From: Bromus sterilis
Taxonomy: Eukaryota; Streptophyta; Magnoliopsida; Poales; Poaceae
Assembly: GCA_950022295.1 (NCBI GenBank)
Contig: OX465600.1
Span: 227,809,782 to 227,873,781, forward strand
Direction: 5' to 3'
Length of the DNA stretch: 64,000 bases
This document shows, one piece after another, positions 1-9,214 of the stretch; the first letter of the stretch is position 1, and each line of letters opens with the position of its first letter. The notes beneath the pieces were generated by a model. It saw only the letters and a program-made list of their open reading frames with translations, did no database searches and had not been told where the DNA came from. The translations under genes were made by a program, and so were the position numbers.

Positions 1-1695
1 AGAGCTCTAGCCTATTAGTGATAGATGTCGTATTTCGGGAAATCCGTGTGATTTTCGAAAACCAAAAACCCCTGTTGAGAACTCTAGCTACTTGATGGAT
101 CACTAACCTCTGGAGGGTTCGAATATTAGAGTACACTCACGTACCATGAGTCGAGGATGCGCAAGGATAACCATACCCCCATACACTCCTCCTCGGGGTA
201 CTTGTCTCTTTGTGAACCTCCTGATTAGATTGCGAGTTACCGATAATAAGCGCATGAGTTCTTCGGACTAATGTGAGTATTCGAAAGTTGACACTTCCAC
301 CACCTATACTTTTTCTAGCCTCTTCGGTACCGTGCATTGCCCTTTCTCACCTCGAGAGTTGGCGCATACTTCTCCGGTGCATCCAAACCCTTGGCATGAT
401 ACGCTCTATCATCATAAGCCTCCTTATATCTTTCCTCAAAACAGCCACCATACCTACCTACAAGGCATTTCCATAGCCTTTCCGAGATACATTGCCATCC
501 AACATCCACCTTCTCATGACTTGATCTTCATTTCATACATGTTACTTGCTTGATCGATGAGCCGCATGCTAGTTGGGCCTTGCCCTAATCATTGCTACAT
601 GACGCGCTAGTATCATTGCATATCCTGCTATCCTGGCAGAAGCATACATTTGCATCATGATAGATATATTTTCTTTATGTGAGTACCTTTGTAAAATGTG
701 AAGGATCTCCTATATTCTTGTAAAATATAGAGTATTGCCCCTAAAGTGAGGAAAAGATCCCAAAGAGGACAAAATCAAAAGATCCCAAAGAGGACAAATG
801 AGAGTTAAATAGAAAGATCCATTGAGCCCACCAAAAAAATAAAAAATAAAGAGAAAAAAGAGAAAAAAATGAAAAGAGAGAAGGGGGCATACTACTATTC
901 CTTTTGAGAGATCCACACTAGTACTTCATCTCCTATCCCTTGTACTCCATAGAGATCATACTTCATGCATATAGCTATGTGGGGACCCTTCACACTATAG
1001 AACTTGGCTTGTATATTCCAATGATGAGCCTCCTCAAAAGAGCTCTTGGTCTTCTTGAGCAAGCAAGTTGGATGCACCCCCACTAGTTCCCTTGGAGAGC
1101 TTTTAGCTCACATGTGCATCTGTTGCATGGAAATCCCTACTCCTCACATCATATCTATCATATGGCTTTCTCTCGCCTATGATTGTCCTCATTGATGTGA
1201 GCCTTTCACACATTTTTTGTCTGACTCCTCCTACATCTTTCTATTTCGCCATTTAGGTGTCAACTTTCTTGCTCACGCTCATCCATTGCATGAGTGCTCA
1301 ATATATCGAAAGGGAGTGGATCAGTTTGACTTGTACCTGACTAGTGGTCTGGGGACGAGGCCAGATAAGAATCCAAAGGAGACTAAGTGTGAAACTTTAG
1401 TAGATAGTTGTTCTCAACAACCTTTTTTCTCTCTTGTTCCCAGTCCCCTGCTTGCACGCAAACACCATCTGGAGACATTCGAGTCGTGGACAGCAAGAGC
1501 TCTTGCACCTTTTGTTCTTTTGTTACTTGTGTCAATGCTAATATAGACTCTTGCTTGTTAAGACTTGAATTGAATTGCATGCTTTAATTGCTTTACTTAA
1601 AAGTCCTTATATAGTTGTGTGGCATGTCACCACAGAAATTATCCTTGTTATCATTTACCTACTCGAGGACGAGCAGGAATTAAGCTTGGGGATGT
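1..1695 (+). mobile_element. Element J: 3' non-coding internal region of a TGATACG-family gypsy element
   Basis: This stretch aligns by eye along its whole length with the 3' internal regions of E (5152-6137 plus 35723-36430), A (about 29341-31039), F and I. It ends at an AAGCTTGGGGATGT polypurine-type tract (1682-1695) that abuts the LTR start at 1696, so it is the 3' part of an element entering from the left of the window. It holds no gag or pol. It does hold two short frames shared with the other copies: an antisense one (about 137-509) and a sense one following a pyrimidine-rich CAG/TAG-type site (1217-1546). From about 690 to 990 it is nearly identical to A, so J and A are close relatives. 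Confidence 0.85.
1682..1695 (+). other. Polypurine tract of element J
   Basis: AAGCTTGGGGATGT lies directly against the LTR start TGATACG. The same tract precedes the LTRs at 31040, 36431 and 55302, and on the minus strand the LTR at 60637, which fits a plus-strand primer (PPT) role. Confidence 0.75.
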
Positions 1696-3116
1696 TGATA
1701 CGTCCCAAACGTATCTATAATTTCTTCTTGCTCCATGCATGTTTTGTGTGACTTTGCCATGTTTTGCTTGAACTTTCATACACTTTTGAGCATACTTGGA
1801 CTAACCTATTAAATCAGTGCACCCAGTTGCCAGTTCCTGTTTTCTGCTGTTTTTGTATTTCGGGTTTTCCGGCCATTAAAAGTGCTCCGAAAATTCTGGA
1901 AAATTATATAAAAAATCAGCGTACCACAAGCTTTTGGAATCACCAAGGAAGGAGGGGAGGGCCACCACAGGGACTCAAGAAGGGTTCCTGGCGTGGCCCC
2001 ACCCTAGGTCACGCCAGGGGGCCTCCTGGCTGCCATGTGGCCCCTCTCGGTGCCCCCCTCCGCCTATATTTATCCCTCAGGGTGGAAACCCCTAATATGG
2101 ATCTTCTTTTCCCGTTCTCCTCTCTGTACCGCCGCCGCCGCCGTTTCAAGATCGGGGCTGCCAGGAGACGCTGCTCCGGCACCCTGCCGAAAGGAGGAAC
2201 CCCTCTGGGAGACAATCCATGGTCATGGACGCCTCCTGGATGTGTCGTGAGTAGTCCCCTTGGACCATGGGTCCGTGAACAGTAGCTATGTGATGTATCT
2301 CTCCCCCCTTTGTGCTTTCACTTTCGAGATCTCATGAGCTACCCCACATGATCGAGGCATCTATGAAATTTTCTATGTTGCTATGCTGAGTTTGCTGGGA
2401 TCCGATGGATTATGAGACTATGTTCAGATTGTGATGAGTAATATATCTAGTTCTTCTCTTTTATATTTATGTTCTTGAGTAAATTCTTGCATGTTCTCCG
2501 TTGCCGTATCTTACTTTTGCCAAGTAGTTTATTGCAACTCCAAGAGGGAGCGTTATTCTTGATTGTGGGTTCATCCCCCTGATGTCTAGCTTGAGTGACA
2601 GAAACATGAGACTAGGGCATGTGCTGTTGCCACCAGGGATAAAACAATGGTGCTTGTACTCGTGGGTGCAAGGATTGTTTACTTTACGCATAGTTCTTGT
2701 AATGCAATTGTCTGTTGCTTTGAGTTTACACTTTGGGTGAGACTCGCAACTTAATACCAGCGAGGTGTTCTGGATAGGCATCGCAGGGTGGATGAGTCGT
2801 AGTAGATGCAGATGGATTTCGGTCTACTTACCTAGGCGTACTTCCCATTGCTTTTGAGCCCTTCCTTTCTTTTGTAGCATAGTTAGCATTGCGGTGCCTT
2901 CATAATCCTGTCAATTGCCCAGCTGTGATTTGTTTACCTCGCTAGTTCTTTTATCGACTTTTGGGAGAGAGACATCACTAGTGAACATCACGGGACCTCG
3001 GTCCATATTCACATCATTGTTTACACCTTCAATTTACTTTCAGTATTTACTTTCAGTTGCAATCACTACTATTATTATATCTTGCGTTGATCCTTTGTAA
3101 ACAGCAAGGCCGGAGG
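1696..3116 (+). repeat. TGATACG-family LTR, 3' end truncated (3' LTR of J, shared with E)
   Basis: The LTR starts TGATACGTCCCAAACG and aligns with the complete LTRs of A (25507-27145) and F. It contains a TATATTTA box near 2066 and a GCC-trinucleotide-rich 5' leader. It stops at GCAAGGCCGGAGG, about 230 bp short of a full LTR, and runs directly into protease-coding sequence of element E, so the LTR end, primer site and gag start are missing. The arrangement J internal - LTR - E internal - LTR (36431) is what unequal recombination between related elements produces, followed by a deletion at 3116/3117. Confidence 0.85.
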
Positions 3117-3961
3117 AAGAAGAGAGAGTTAAGAGCTTTCCTACCTACCACACCGTAGCTACTATCCAAGTTGTTGAGGATGTCCAAACTTTTAGCACCC
3201 ATCACAACCCTAGTCCACCTGGACCTATCAATGGTGATGCTACCACCTCAACCATAGATGAAGAAACCTCTATGAACATAGAGGCTTCCAAACAAGTAAG
3301 CCTTAATTATATCACTACCTCCTTGATAGATAGTAGTGATCTAGACTTTGACAACTGCACCTTACCTGAAGTTATTGGTTTCCTACACAAGATGTCTAGA
3401 GACCCCCACACTAGCACACTTAATCTTGCCTTCATAGAGCATATCACCAATGCTCTAATCAAAGTTAGGGAAGAGAAGCGTAGACAACACGCCTCCATAC
3501 CTAGGAAGCTAGAATATGGTTTGGATCCTATGATAAAAATCAAATTAAATAACTTCTCTTGCTTTGCTCTTTGTGATGTTGGAGCTAGTACCTCCGTTAT
3601 GCCCAAATGAATGTATGATATGCTAGAATTGAAACCTTTTGATCCTTGTTCTTTTTGTGTTCGTCCTGTCGATTCTTCCGTAAGGAAACCTTTGGGGAAG
3701 ATCGATGATGTTCTTATCATTGTCAATAACAACTATGTTCCCATTGATTTCACTATTATGGACATTGAGTGCGATCCCTCTTGTCCAATTATTTTGGGAC
3801 GTCCTTTTCTTTGCACCGTTGGTGCTGTTATTGACATGAAATAGGGGAATATCAAATTCCAATTCCCTCTCAAGAAAGGGATTGAACACTTCCCTAGGAA
3901 AAAGATTAAGTTACCTTTTGAGTCTGTTACACGGGCTAGTTATTTTCTTCATAAGACTTGA
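3117..3961 (+). pseudogene. Gag/protease remnant of element E (Athila-like aspartic protease)
   Basis: One reading frame is open from 3116 and continues to 3961 apart from two stops, TGA at 3608-3610 and TAG at 3842-3844. The product contains an aspartic-protease active-site-like motif CDVGASTSVMP with the Asp codon at 3575, and downstream CPIILGRPFL, the C-terminal hallmark of retropepsins in Athila/Tat-type gypsy elements. The 5' part of gag is lost at the 3116/3117 junction. No reverse transcriptase, RNase H or integrase follows: the frame ends about 300 nt after the protease motif and non-coding 3' sequence begins. This is a non-autonomous family member, now inactivated. The lineage assignment rests on motif resemblance only. 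Confidence 0.75.
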
Positions 3962-4005
3962 TCTTTTGCTTTGTGCCTAGCTCAAAGGCGTAAAAGAAAG
4001 CGCTT

Positions 4006-4023
4006 GTTGGGAGGCAACCCAAC
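4006..4023 (+). other. Conserved short hairpin, TTGGG-AGGCAA-CCCAA
   Basis: A 6-bp stem GTTGGG/CCCAAC closes a 6-nt loop. The same hairpin occurs in F (43993-44008) and in I on the minus strand (about 63510-63530). In A the corresponding stem is CGGG/CCCG (28174-28187), with a T-A to C-G change on both sides. Position is constant, just after the last coding sequence of each element. Confidence 0.6.
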
Positions 4024-4589
4024 TTTTGTTTTTCCTTCTGTTCTTAGTGGTCTTGATGATTGTTACTACTTTAGCAACATCATTGTATCTTTACTTTTCA
4101 AGCTTTGTGCAAAGTTCAGTCGCTGATTGCAAGAAAGATCAAAACTTGGTGCATGCTGTCCAGAAACAGATTTTGTTTGCTTGACGGAAAAATTCGCGAT
4201 AAATCACCAGATCGTCTTTTTGATCTGAATTGTTTTGACAGTATGCTCCATACAACTATATTTCAGGCGTCTGTTCTGAGTTTTTTATTTGAGTTGCAGA
4301 AGTATTTCTTTAAAATCTTTTTCTCTCTGTTGTTCTGTTTTTCTCAGCTTCTGCCCTTTTTTATCTTTTCGCAGTTTTTCCCATCTTAAGCTAGCTTTTT
4401 CTTTGCAAAAACTTTTGGGCAGTCAAGAGAAACAGTAGCCCTTACTGAAAATCTTTATTTGCAGTAGAGGAAAATCATTTTAATAGGGTACTAACCTCTC
4501 TAATCAGTTTACAATGAGTTATGTATGAAGGGATTTTTCAAGTGTGCGATGGAAGATGATGAAATAAGATCCTGGAGTGTCAAATGCTC

Positions 4590-4674
4590 AAGCTTGGGGA
4601 TGCCCCCGTGCACCCGCAATAAATATTCAAGGAGACTCAAGCGTCTAAGCTTGGGGATGCCCCCGTGCATCCCC
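4590..4674 (+). repeat. Duplicated PPT-like sequence with strong hairpin (element E)
   Basis: AAGCTTGGGGATG occurs at 4590-4602 and 4647-4659, matching the tract found at the 3' LTR border. The second copy forms a perfect inverted repeat: GGGGATGC (4653-4660), loop CCCCGT, GCATCCCC (4667-4674). The pair is present in F (about 44573 and 44632) and I; A keeps the second copy (28829-28841) and has a decayed first copy. Confidence 0.7.
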
Positions 4675-6132
4675 TTCTTCATCAACAATTATCAGTTCGT
4701 CCCTCGTTGCACTATATTTTTATCACTTCATGCGTTATGTGCTATGCTTGGAGTGTCTCTCTCTTTACTTTTCTTAGGTTTGTTTTGATTTCTTTGCTAT
4801 AGTAACAAGTTAGACCCCAGCTTTATTTTGTGTGGGAGAGAAACACGCTCCGCTTGAACTAGAAATCCTCATAGGATTGGCATGCTTATTTCTTAGCTAT
4901 GAGTTGTTCTTTTTCCTTTTCTTAGTTGCTTCCCTGTTTAGTTGTAGTGCTTTAGAGTTTCTCTGGAGCTTTTGTCTCAGGTTTGAACTTTCTATAGGTT
5001 GCATGTTTATCTTGTTAGAGAGTTTGCCTGTTGCACTGAGTTTTGTGTCTTGACTAGAAAGTAGGTAGTTGAAGTTGCTATTATCTTTGTAGTAGAAACT
5101 TGCAATAGTTTTGAGGTATTGACTAGAGTAATGTTTGAACTTATGTTGTCAAGAGCTTTAGCCTATTAGTGATAGATGTCGTATTTTGGGAAATCCGTGT
5201 GATTTTCGGAAACCAAAACCCCTGTTGAAAACTCTAGCTACCAGATGGATCACTAATCTCTGGAGGGTTCGAATATTAGAGTACACTCACGTACCATGAG
5301 TCGAGGATGCGCAAGGATAACAAAAAACCCCATACACTCCTCCTCGGGGTACTTGTCTCTTTGTGATCCTCCTGATTAGATTGAGAGTTACCGATAATAA
5401 GTGCATGAGTTCTTCGGACTAATGTGAGTATTCAAAAATTGACACTTCCACCACCCATATTTTTCTAGCCTCTTCGGTACCGTGCATTTCCCTTTCTCAC
5501 CTCGAGAGTTGGCGCATACTTCGCTGGTACATCCAAACCCTTGGCATGATACGCTCTGTCATCATAAGCCTCCTTATATCTTACCTCAAAACAGACACCA
5601 TACCTACCTACAAGGCATTTCCATAGCCTTTCCGAGATACATTGCCATGCAACATCCACCTCTCATGAATTGATCTTCATGTCATACATGCTACTTGCTT
5701 GATCAATGAGTTGCATGCTAGTTGGTCCTTTCCCTAATCATTGCTATATGACGCGCTAGTATCATTGCATATCCTGCTATCCTGGCAGAGGCATACATTT
5801 GCATCATGATAGTTACATCTTCTTTATATGAGTACCTTTGTAAAGTGTGAAAGATCTCCTATGTTCTTGTAAAATATAGAGTGTTGCCCCTAAAGTGAGG
5901 AAGATATCCCAAAGAGGACAAAATCAAAAGATCCCAAAGAGGACAAATGAGAGTTAAATAGAAAGAGCCATTGAGGCCACCCAAAAAATACAAAAAATAG
6001 ATAAAAGAGAAAAAGAAAAATAAAAAGAGAGAAGGGGCACACTACTATTCCTTTTGATAGATACACACTAGTACTTCATCCTCTGTCCCTTGTACTCCAT
6101 AGAGATCATCATACATGCATATAACTATGTGG

Positions 6133-6137
6133 GGAAC
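6133..6137 (+). repeat. Left target-site duplication of element B (GGAAC)
   Basis: GGAAC immediately precedes the LTR start of B; the right copy, CGAAC at 35718-35722, differs at one base. The flanks (…CTATGTGGG and CTTCACACTATAG…) rejoin into the uninterrupted sequence seen at about 970-1000 in J and 30320-30350 in A, confirming that B inserted into E. Confidence 0.85.
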
Positions 6138-6648
6138 TGTAAAACCAAGATTTCCCTAAAATTTAGAAAATTTGTTTTCGGTGAGAATTGTTTGATTGTC
6201 TGATTTTTTTGCGGTGTTCGCATCCCCGAATTATCGATCGGAAATTATTTCCCCCCCTCTAATATCGTACCGGACGAAGACCGACCTTTACCACCTTGAC
6301 ACTCGACCTTTGCGACACCGGGTTTCACCCGATCACCGTCGCGAAAACCCTCACGAGACCAGCAGCAGCCAACGGAACGAAAAACCCCGTTTAATAATTA
6401 AACGGGTTATTTTTATAGCGTGCCGGAAAGTGTTCTCGGAACGGTTCCAGCGCGAGGTGAACGCCGACGGCTCGATGCACTGATCGCGCAGTTTGAAGTT
6501 TTACTCGAATCGGAGGTCCTGCGGACCCCCGGCGGTCAGAAACGTAAACACCGCGCGCGAGAGAGAAAAACCGGGGATGTTTTTGCAAACTGCCAGCCAC
6601 CTGGGGTATATAAAGACCACCATACTCCCACCTCTTTCTAGGGTTTCC
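6138..6648 (+). repeat. Element B 5' LTR, first piece
   Basis: Aligns with 24822-25327 of the 3' LTR. It contains TATATAAA at 6607-6614 and ends in a CTAGGGTTTCC telo-box-like motif, directly followed by the TGTAACACCC start of element C. Confidence 0.85.
6607..6614 (+). promoter_or_regulatory. TATA box of B 5' LTR
   Basis: TATATAAA, followed about 25 bp later by a CTAGGGTTT (telo-box-like) motif. The same arrangement is in the 3' LTR, with TATATAAA at 25294-25301. This is the likely LTR promoter. Confidence 0.6.
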
Positions 6649-7079
6649 TGTAACACCCTCAGTTTCTGTAACAGTAATCATCATCACTGTTGATCATCAC
6701 TGTTGGATTATCACTGATTGATCTCCCTTGTCCTTGATAAAACTTTGTGATGCTAATGATCAAACCTTGCTGTGGTTGATCAACACCCCATGCACCATGT
6801 ACTTGAGCCCTTGGGATCAAAACCCAAAGCCAAATGTACCTTGCTCATCTAACAAACCAAACCCTAGTTGAAACTTCTTTGAATGAAAAATAAAACAAAA
6901 GTGTTCAAATAAAGATGTTCCATAAATCCTGAAACCATTTTTGTAAATTGCCAAAAATCATTATAATCATGTTGGACCAACTTTGGAAATTTTTGAAGTT
7001 ATGAAAAATTCCAAACAATTCAAACAGTAGGTTAAAACCCTTACTTTGGGCATTTAATATTTAAAAGAAATATCTAATT
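6649..7079 (+). repeat. Element C 5' LTR, first piece
   Basis: Starts TGTAACACCCTCAG inside the LTR of B, at a point where the other B LTR runs on uninterrupted (25327/25328). It is AT-rich and non-coding, and is cut at 7079/7080 by element D. The LTR resumes at 16375. C's target duplication cannot be checked because its right end is deleted. Confidence 0.75.
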
Positions 7080-8423
7080 AAATATGCCCTAGAGGCAATA
7101 ATAAAATGTTATTATATATATATTTCCACGTTCATAATTAATGTTTATATTTCTGTGCTATAATTGCAATGACCCTGACTGTGAGATTCAGAAGAAAACT
7201 CATTTGCATGTGTGGAAATGTAAACACCAAGAGTTCCTGGTTTAGCCTCTAAGACCAGCTCATGTTCTAACTGATGATTACGTTTTCTTAATCATGGACA
7301 TTGTTCTTGTAACAAGGATGTCAGTAGCAATGGGAACATATTGTTAGCAGAACAATGATGTTGAACCGACCCCAGTATTGAATGATATACTTAGAGATCA
7401 CATCGTAACTACGTTATAAGTCATATCATGAAATGTTTTCATATACGTAATTCCTTAGACCATGAGAGTATCGAGTTGCTTCACACAGGAAGACATGCTT
7501 TGGTTCTTAGATGAATCCTCTCGTAAATGGGAAGTAGTAAAATAAGTTCTGGGTATGTCAGATGGTGTGGCTAGTGACTGTGATAGTTCAAGAATGGGAT
7601 TTGCTCCTTCACGATGAAGAAGATATTCACTTCGGGCCCACTCGGTATGACGGTATCCATTATAGTCTGGCCAGACGCATTGTGATTCAGTCACGGGGAT
7701 ACCGGAATACGATAACGAGAAAAGGGACAAACGAGCAAAGAGGATAACGAGTGGCTTGTGTTCAAAAGTTGTTACACATGGGTGCCAAACTTCTCTCCTC
7801 TAACTTTGTCATATATCGCGAAGCAAAGGGAATGGTACATGACTAAACATAATGGTTCACTCGAAGTTTCTTCGTGTATGTGCGGGAGTCAACATGGGTG
7901 TCCATGGCTCCGCTGTTGATTATTGGCTATTGACAAAAGGCTGTTGACCTATGTCCGGAAGATGTTCTGAGTCATGTCCGCATTATACCGAACCTATTGG
8001 GTCACACACTTAACGAGCAGTAGTCTGTTAGAATACTAGTATGGTAGAAGGTTTAGTGGAAGCAAAGCAGAATAGTTCATACGGGTACCGGAAGTAGTTC
8101 CGGAGATTTATGGAATTGTTCATAAGGGCACCAGAAGTAGTTCTAGGTATTTAAGGTTATGTCCGGATCACTCTGGAGTAGTCCCAGGTGGTTCCGGAAC
8201 ATATGAGAATGGTACTGGGGAAGTCCTGGATCAACCGGAATAGTTTCCGGATAATCGCTGGGCGTCCCGACAACCTTCGCGGTCATCCGGTGGCTTAAAC
8301 TGTAACTCGGATGGTCTTGGAAACTATCCGGATGGCTCCGGAACGTCCGAGAACGGTCTCGGAAGGTCCTGGAAGTGCTCCAGAAGTGTCCGGAATGTCC
8401 CGAAACGGTCCCGGTATGTCCCG

Positions 8424-8471
8424 GAAGGTCCTGGAAGCTTCTAGAAGGTCATGGAAGGTTCCAGAAGGTTC
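8424..8471 (+). promoter_or_regulatory. Heat-shock-element-like GAA/TTC array in D 5' LTR
   Basis: Alternating units at exact 5-bp steps: GAA 8434, TTC 8439, GAA 8444, (TCA 8449), GAA 8454, TTC 8459, GAA 8464, TTC 8469. Seven of eight slots match the heat-shock-factor consensus, and another GAA lies in phase at 8424. Upstream, GAA recurs about every 10-11 bp from 8341. It lies roughly 230-280 bp upstream of the TATA box. Heat responsiveness is inferred by analogy with heat-activated copia LTRs such as Arabidopsis ONSEN. Confidence 0.6.
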
Positions 8472-8700
8472 CGGGCAGTACCACCCACTCCCCTGCGCCC
8501 CTAGCCTTGGGGGGCAAGCCACCTAGGCTGACCTGGCCGGCAAAGGGGTGAGGGGCGCACCAAGGGGAAGGAATCCCCCTCCAGGTGGAAAGTCCAACTC
8601 TCCAATATGGCAGGTTTCCGGTGGGAAGGTTTGGGAGGTTTGGGAGTCCAAGTTGGACTCCCCACCCCCCTTATTGCGCCCCAAGGGCCTCTTGGCCACC

Positions 8701-8708
8701 TATATAAT
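8701..8708 (+). promoter_or_regulatory. TATA box of D 5' LTR
   Basis: TATATAAT in a GC-rich surround; identical at 15874-15881 in the 3' LTR. Confidence 0.6.
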
Positions 8709-9202
8709 GTGGGGGAGGGGTGGGGGGCGCAGTACAACTTGTCCCCAAGGCCTATGCGTCACCCTCCCTCCTCTAAACCCCGTTGCTCCACTTTTAGACC
8801 CCGGTTTAGACGATGTTCTAGATCGGAATCCGTTAGGGTTTTCTCCCTCTAGTTTTCTCGGTGGCGTTCATCTCTGGACGGCGGAGCGCTGCTGGATTTC
8901 TGCTACGGGATGTGTGGATACTAATGGAGGGGTCGTACCTTCGACCCTTCTTCGAGGAGCTTGTTCATGGGACTTGTCCGTGGGACTAGATCGCGGGACT
9001 TGTTCGTGGGATTGATCAAGGGACTGTTCGTGGGAAAACTTGCGAGATCTACTTCCACTACGTCCACGAGCTTCACCAACTCTACTTCCGCTACATAGGT
9101 TGGTGAGCCATGACCTAAAACCTTGTATGCAATCTTCTTGGATGATCTTGGGTTCTTGATTCGTAGGCCGAAATTTTTGTTTTCTGCTACGTTTCCCAAC
9201 AG

Positions 9203-9214
9203 TGGTATCAGAGC
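9203..9214 (+). other. Primer-binding site of element D
   Basis: TGGTATCAGAGC, complementary to the 3' end of initiator methionine tRNA, one base after the 5' LTR end at 9201. Confidence 0.85.

Larger units (their letters stand above)
3962..6137 (+). mobile_element. Element E: 3' non-coding internal region, part 1
   Basis: Non-coding region shared with A (about 28090-30330), F and I. It holds a GTTGGG/CCCAAC hairpin (4006-4023), two AAGCTTGGGGATG copies (4590-4602, 4647-4659), the second inside an 8-bp-stem hairpin (4653-4674), and the antisense ORF region (about 5300-5660). It is interrupted at 6137 by element B and resumes at 35723. Small frames at 4105-4389 and 4832-5053 are hydrophobic and T-rich; I do not regard them as genes. 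Confidence 0.85.
7080..9201 (+). repeat. Element D 5' LTR (first 6 bp lost)
   Basis: Aligns base for base with 14253-16374. It ends CCCAACA, followed by G and the primer site. It holds the GAA/TTC array at 8341-8471, TATATAAT at 8701-8708 and a GC-rich leader. ORFs of 70-155 codons here (for example 8548-9015) also exist in the other LTR simply because the LTRs are identical; I do not treat them as genes. Confidence 0.9.

Noticed and set aside
1217..1546. Host gene encoding a secreted protein
   Set aside because: The same frame recurs at equivalent positions in other TGATACG elements, so it is element sequence; reported as a finding instead.
7111..7124. TA microsatellite as a TATA promoter of D
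   Set aside because: Located at the very start of the LTR, far upstream of the better placed TATATAAT at 8701; duplicated in the 3' LTR as plain AT-rich sequence.
8295..8526. Paired sense/antisense ORFs over the GGAA-rich stretch
   Set aside because: Low-complexity translation of the GAA/TTC periodic array; both strands open for compositional reasons.
8548..9015. 155-codon ORF (and its twin at 15721-16188) as a gene
   Set aside because: Lies in the R/U5 part of the D LTRs; the twin exists because the LTRs are almost identical. Overlapping frames on both strands, Gly/Pro/Trp-rich, no domain.
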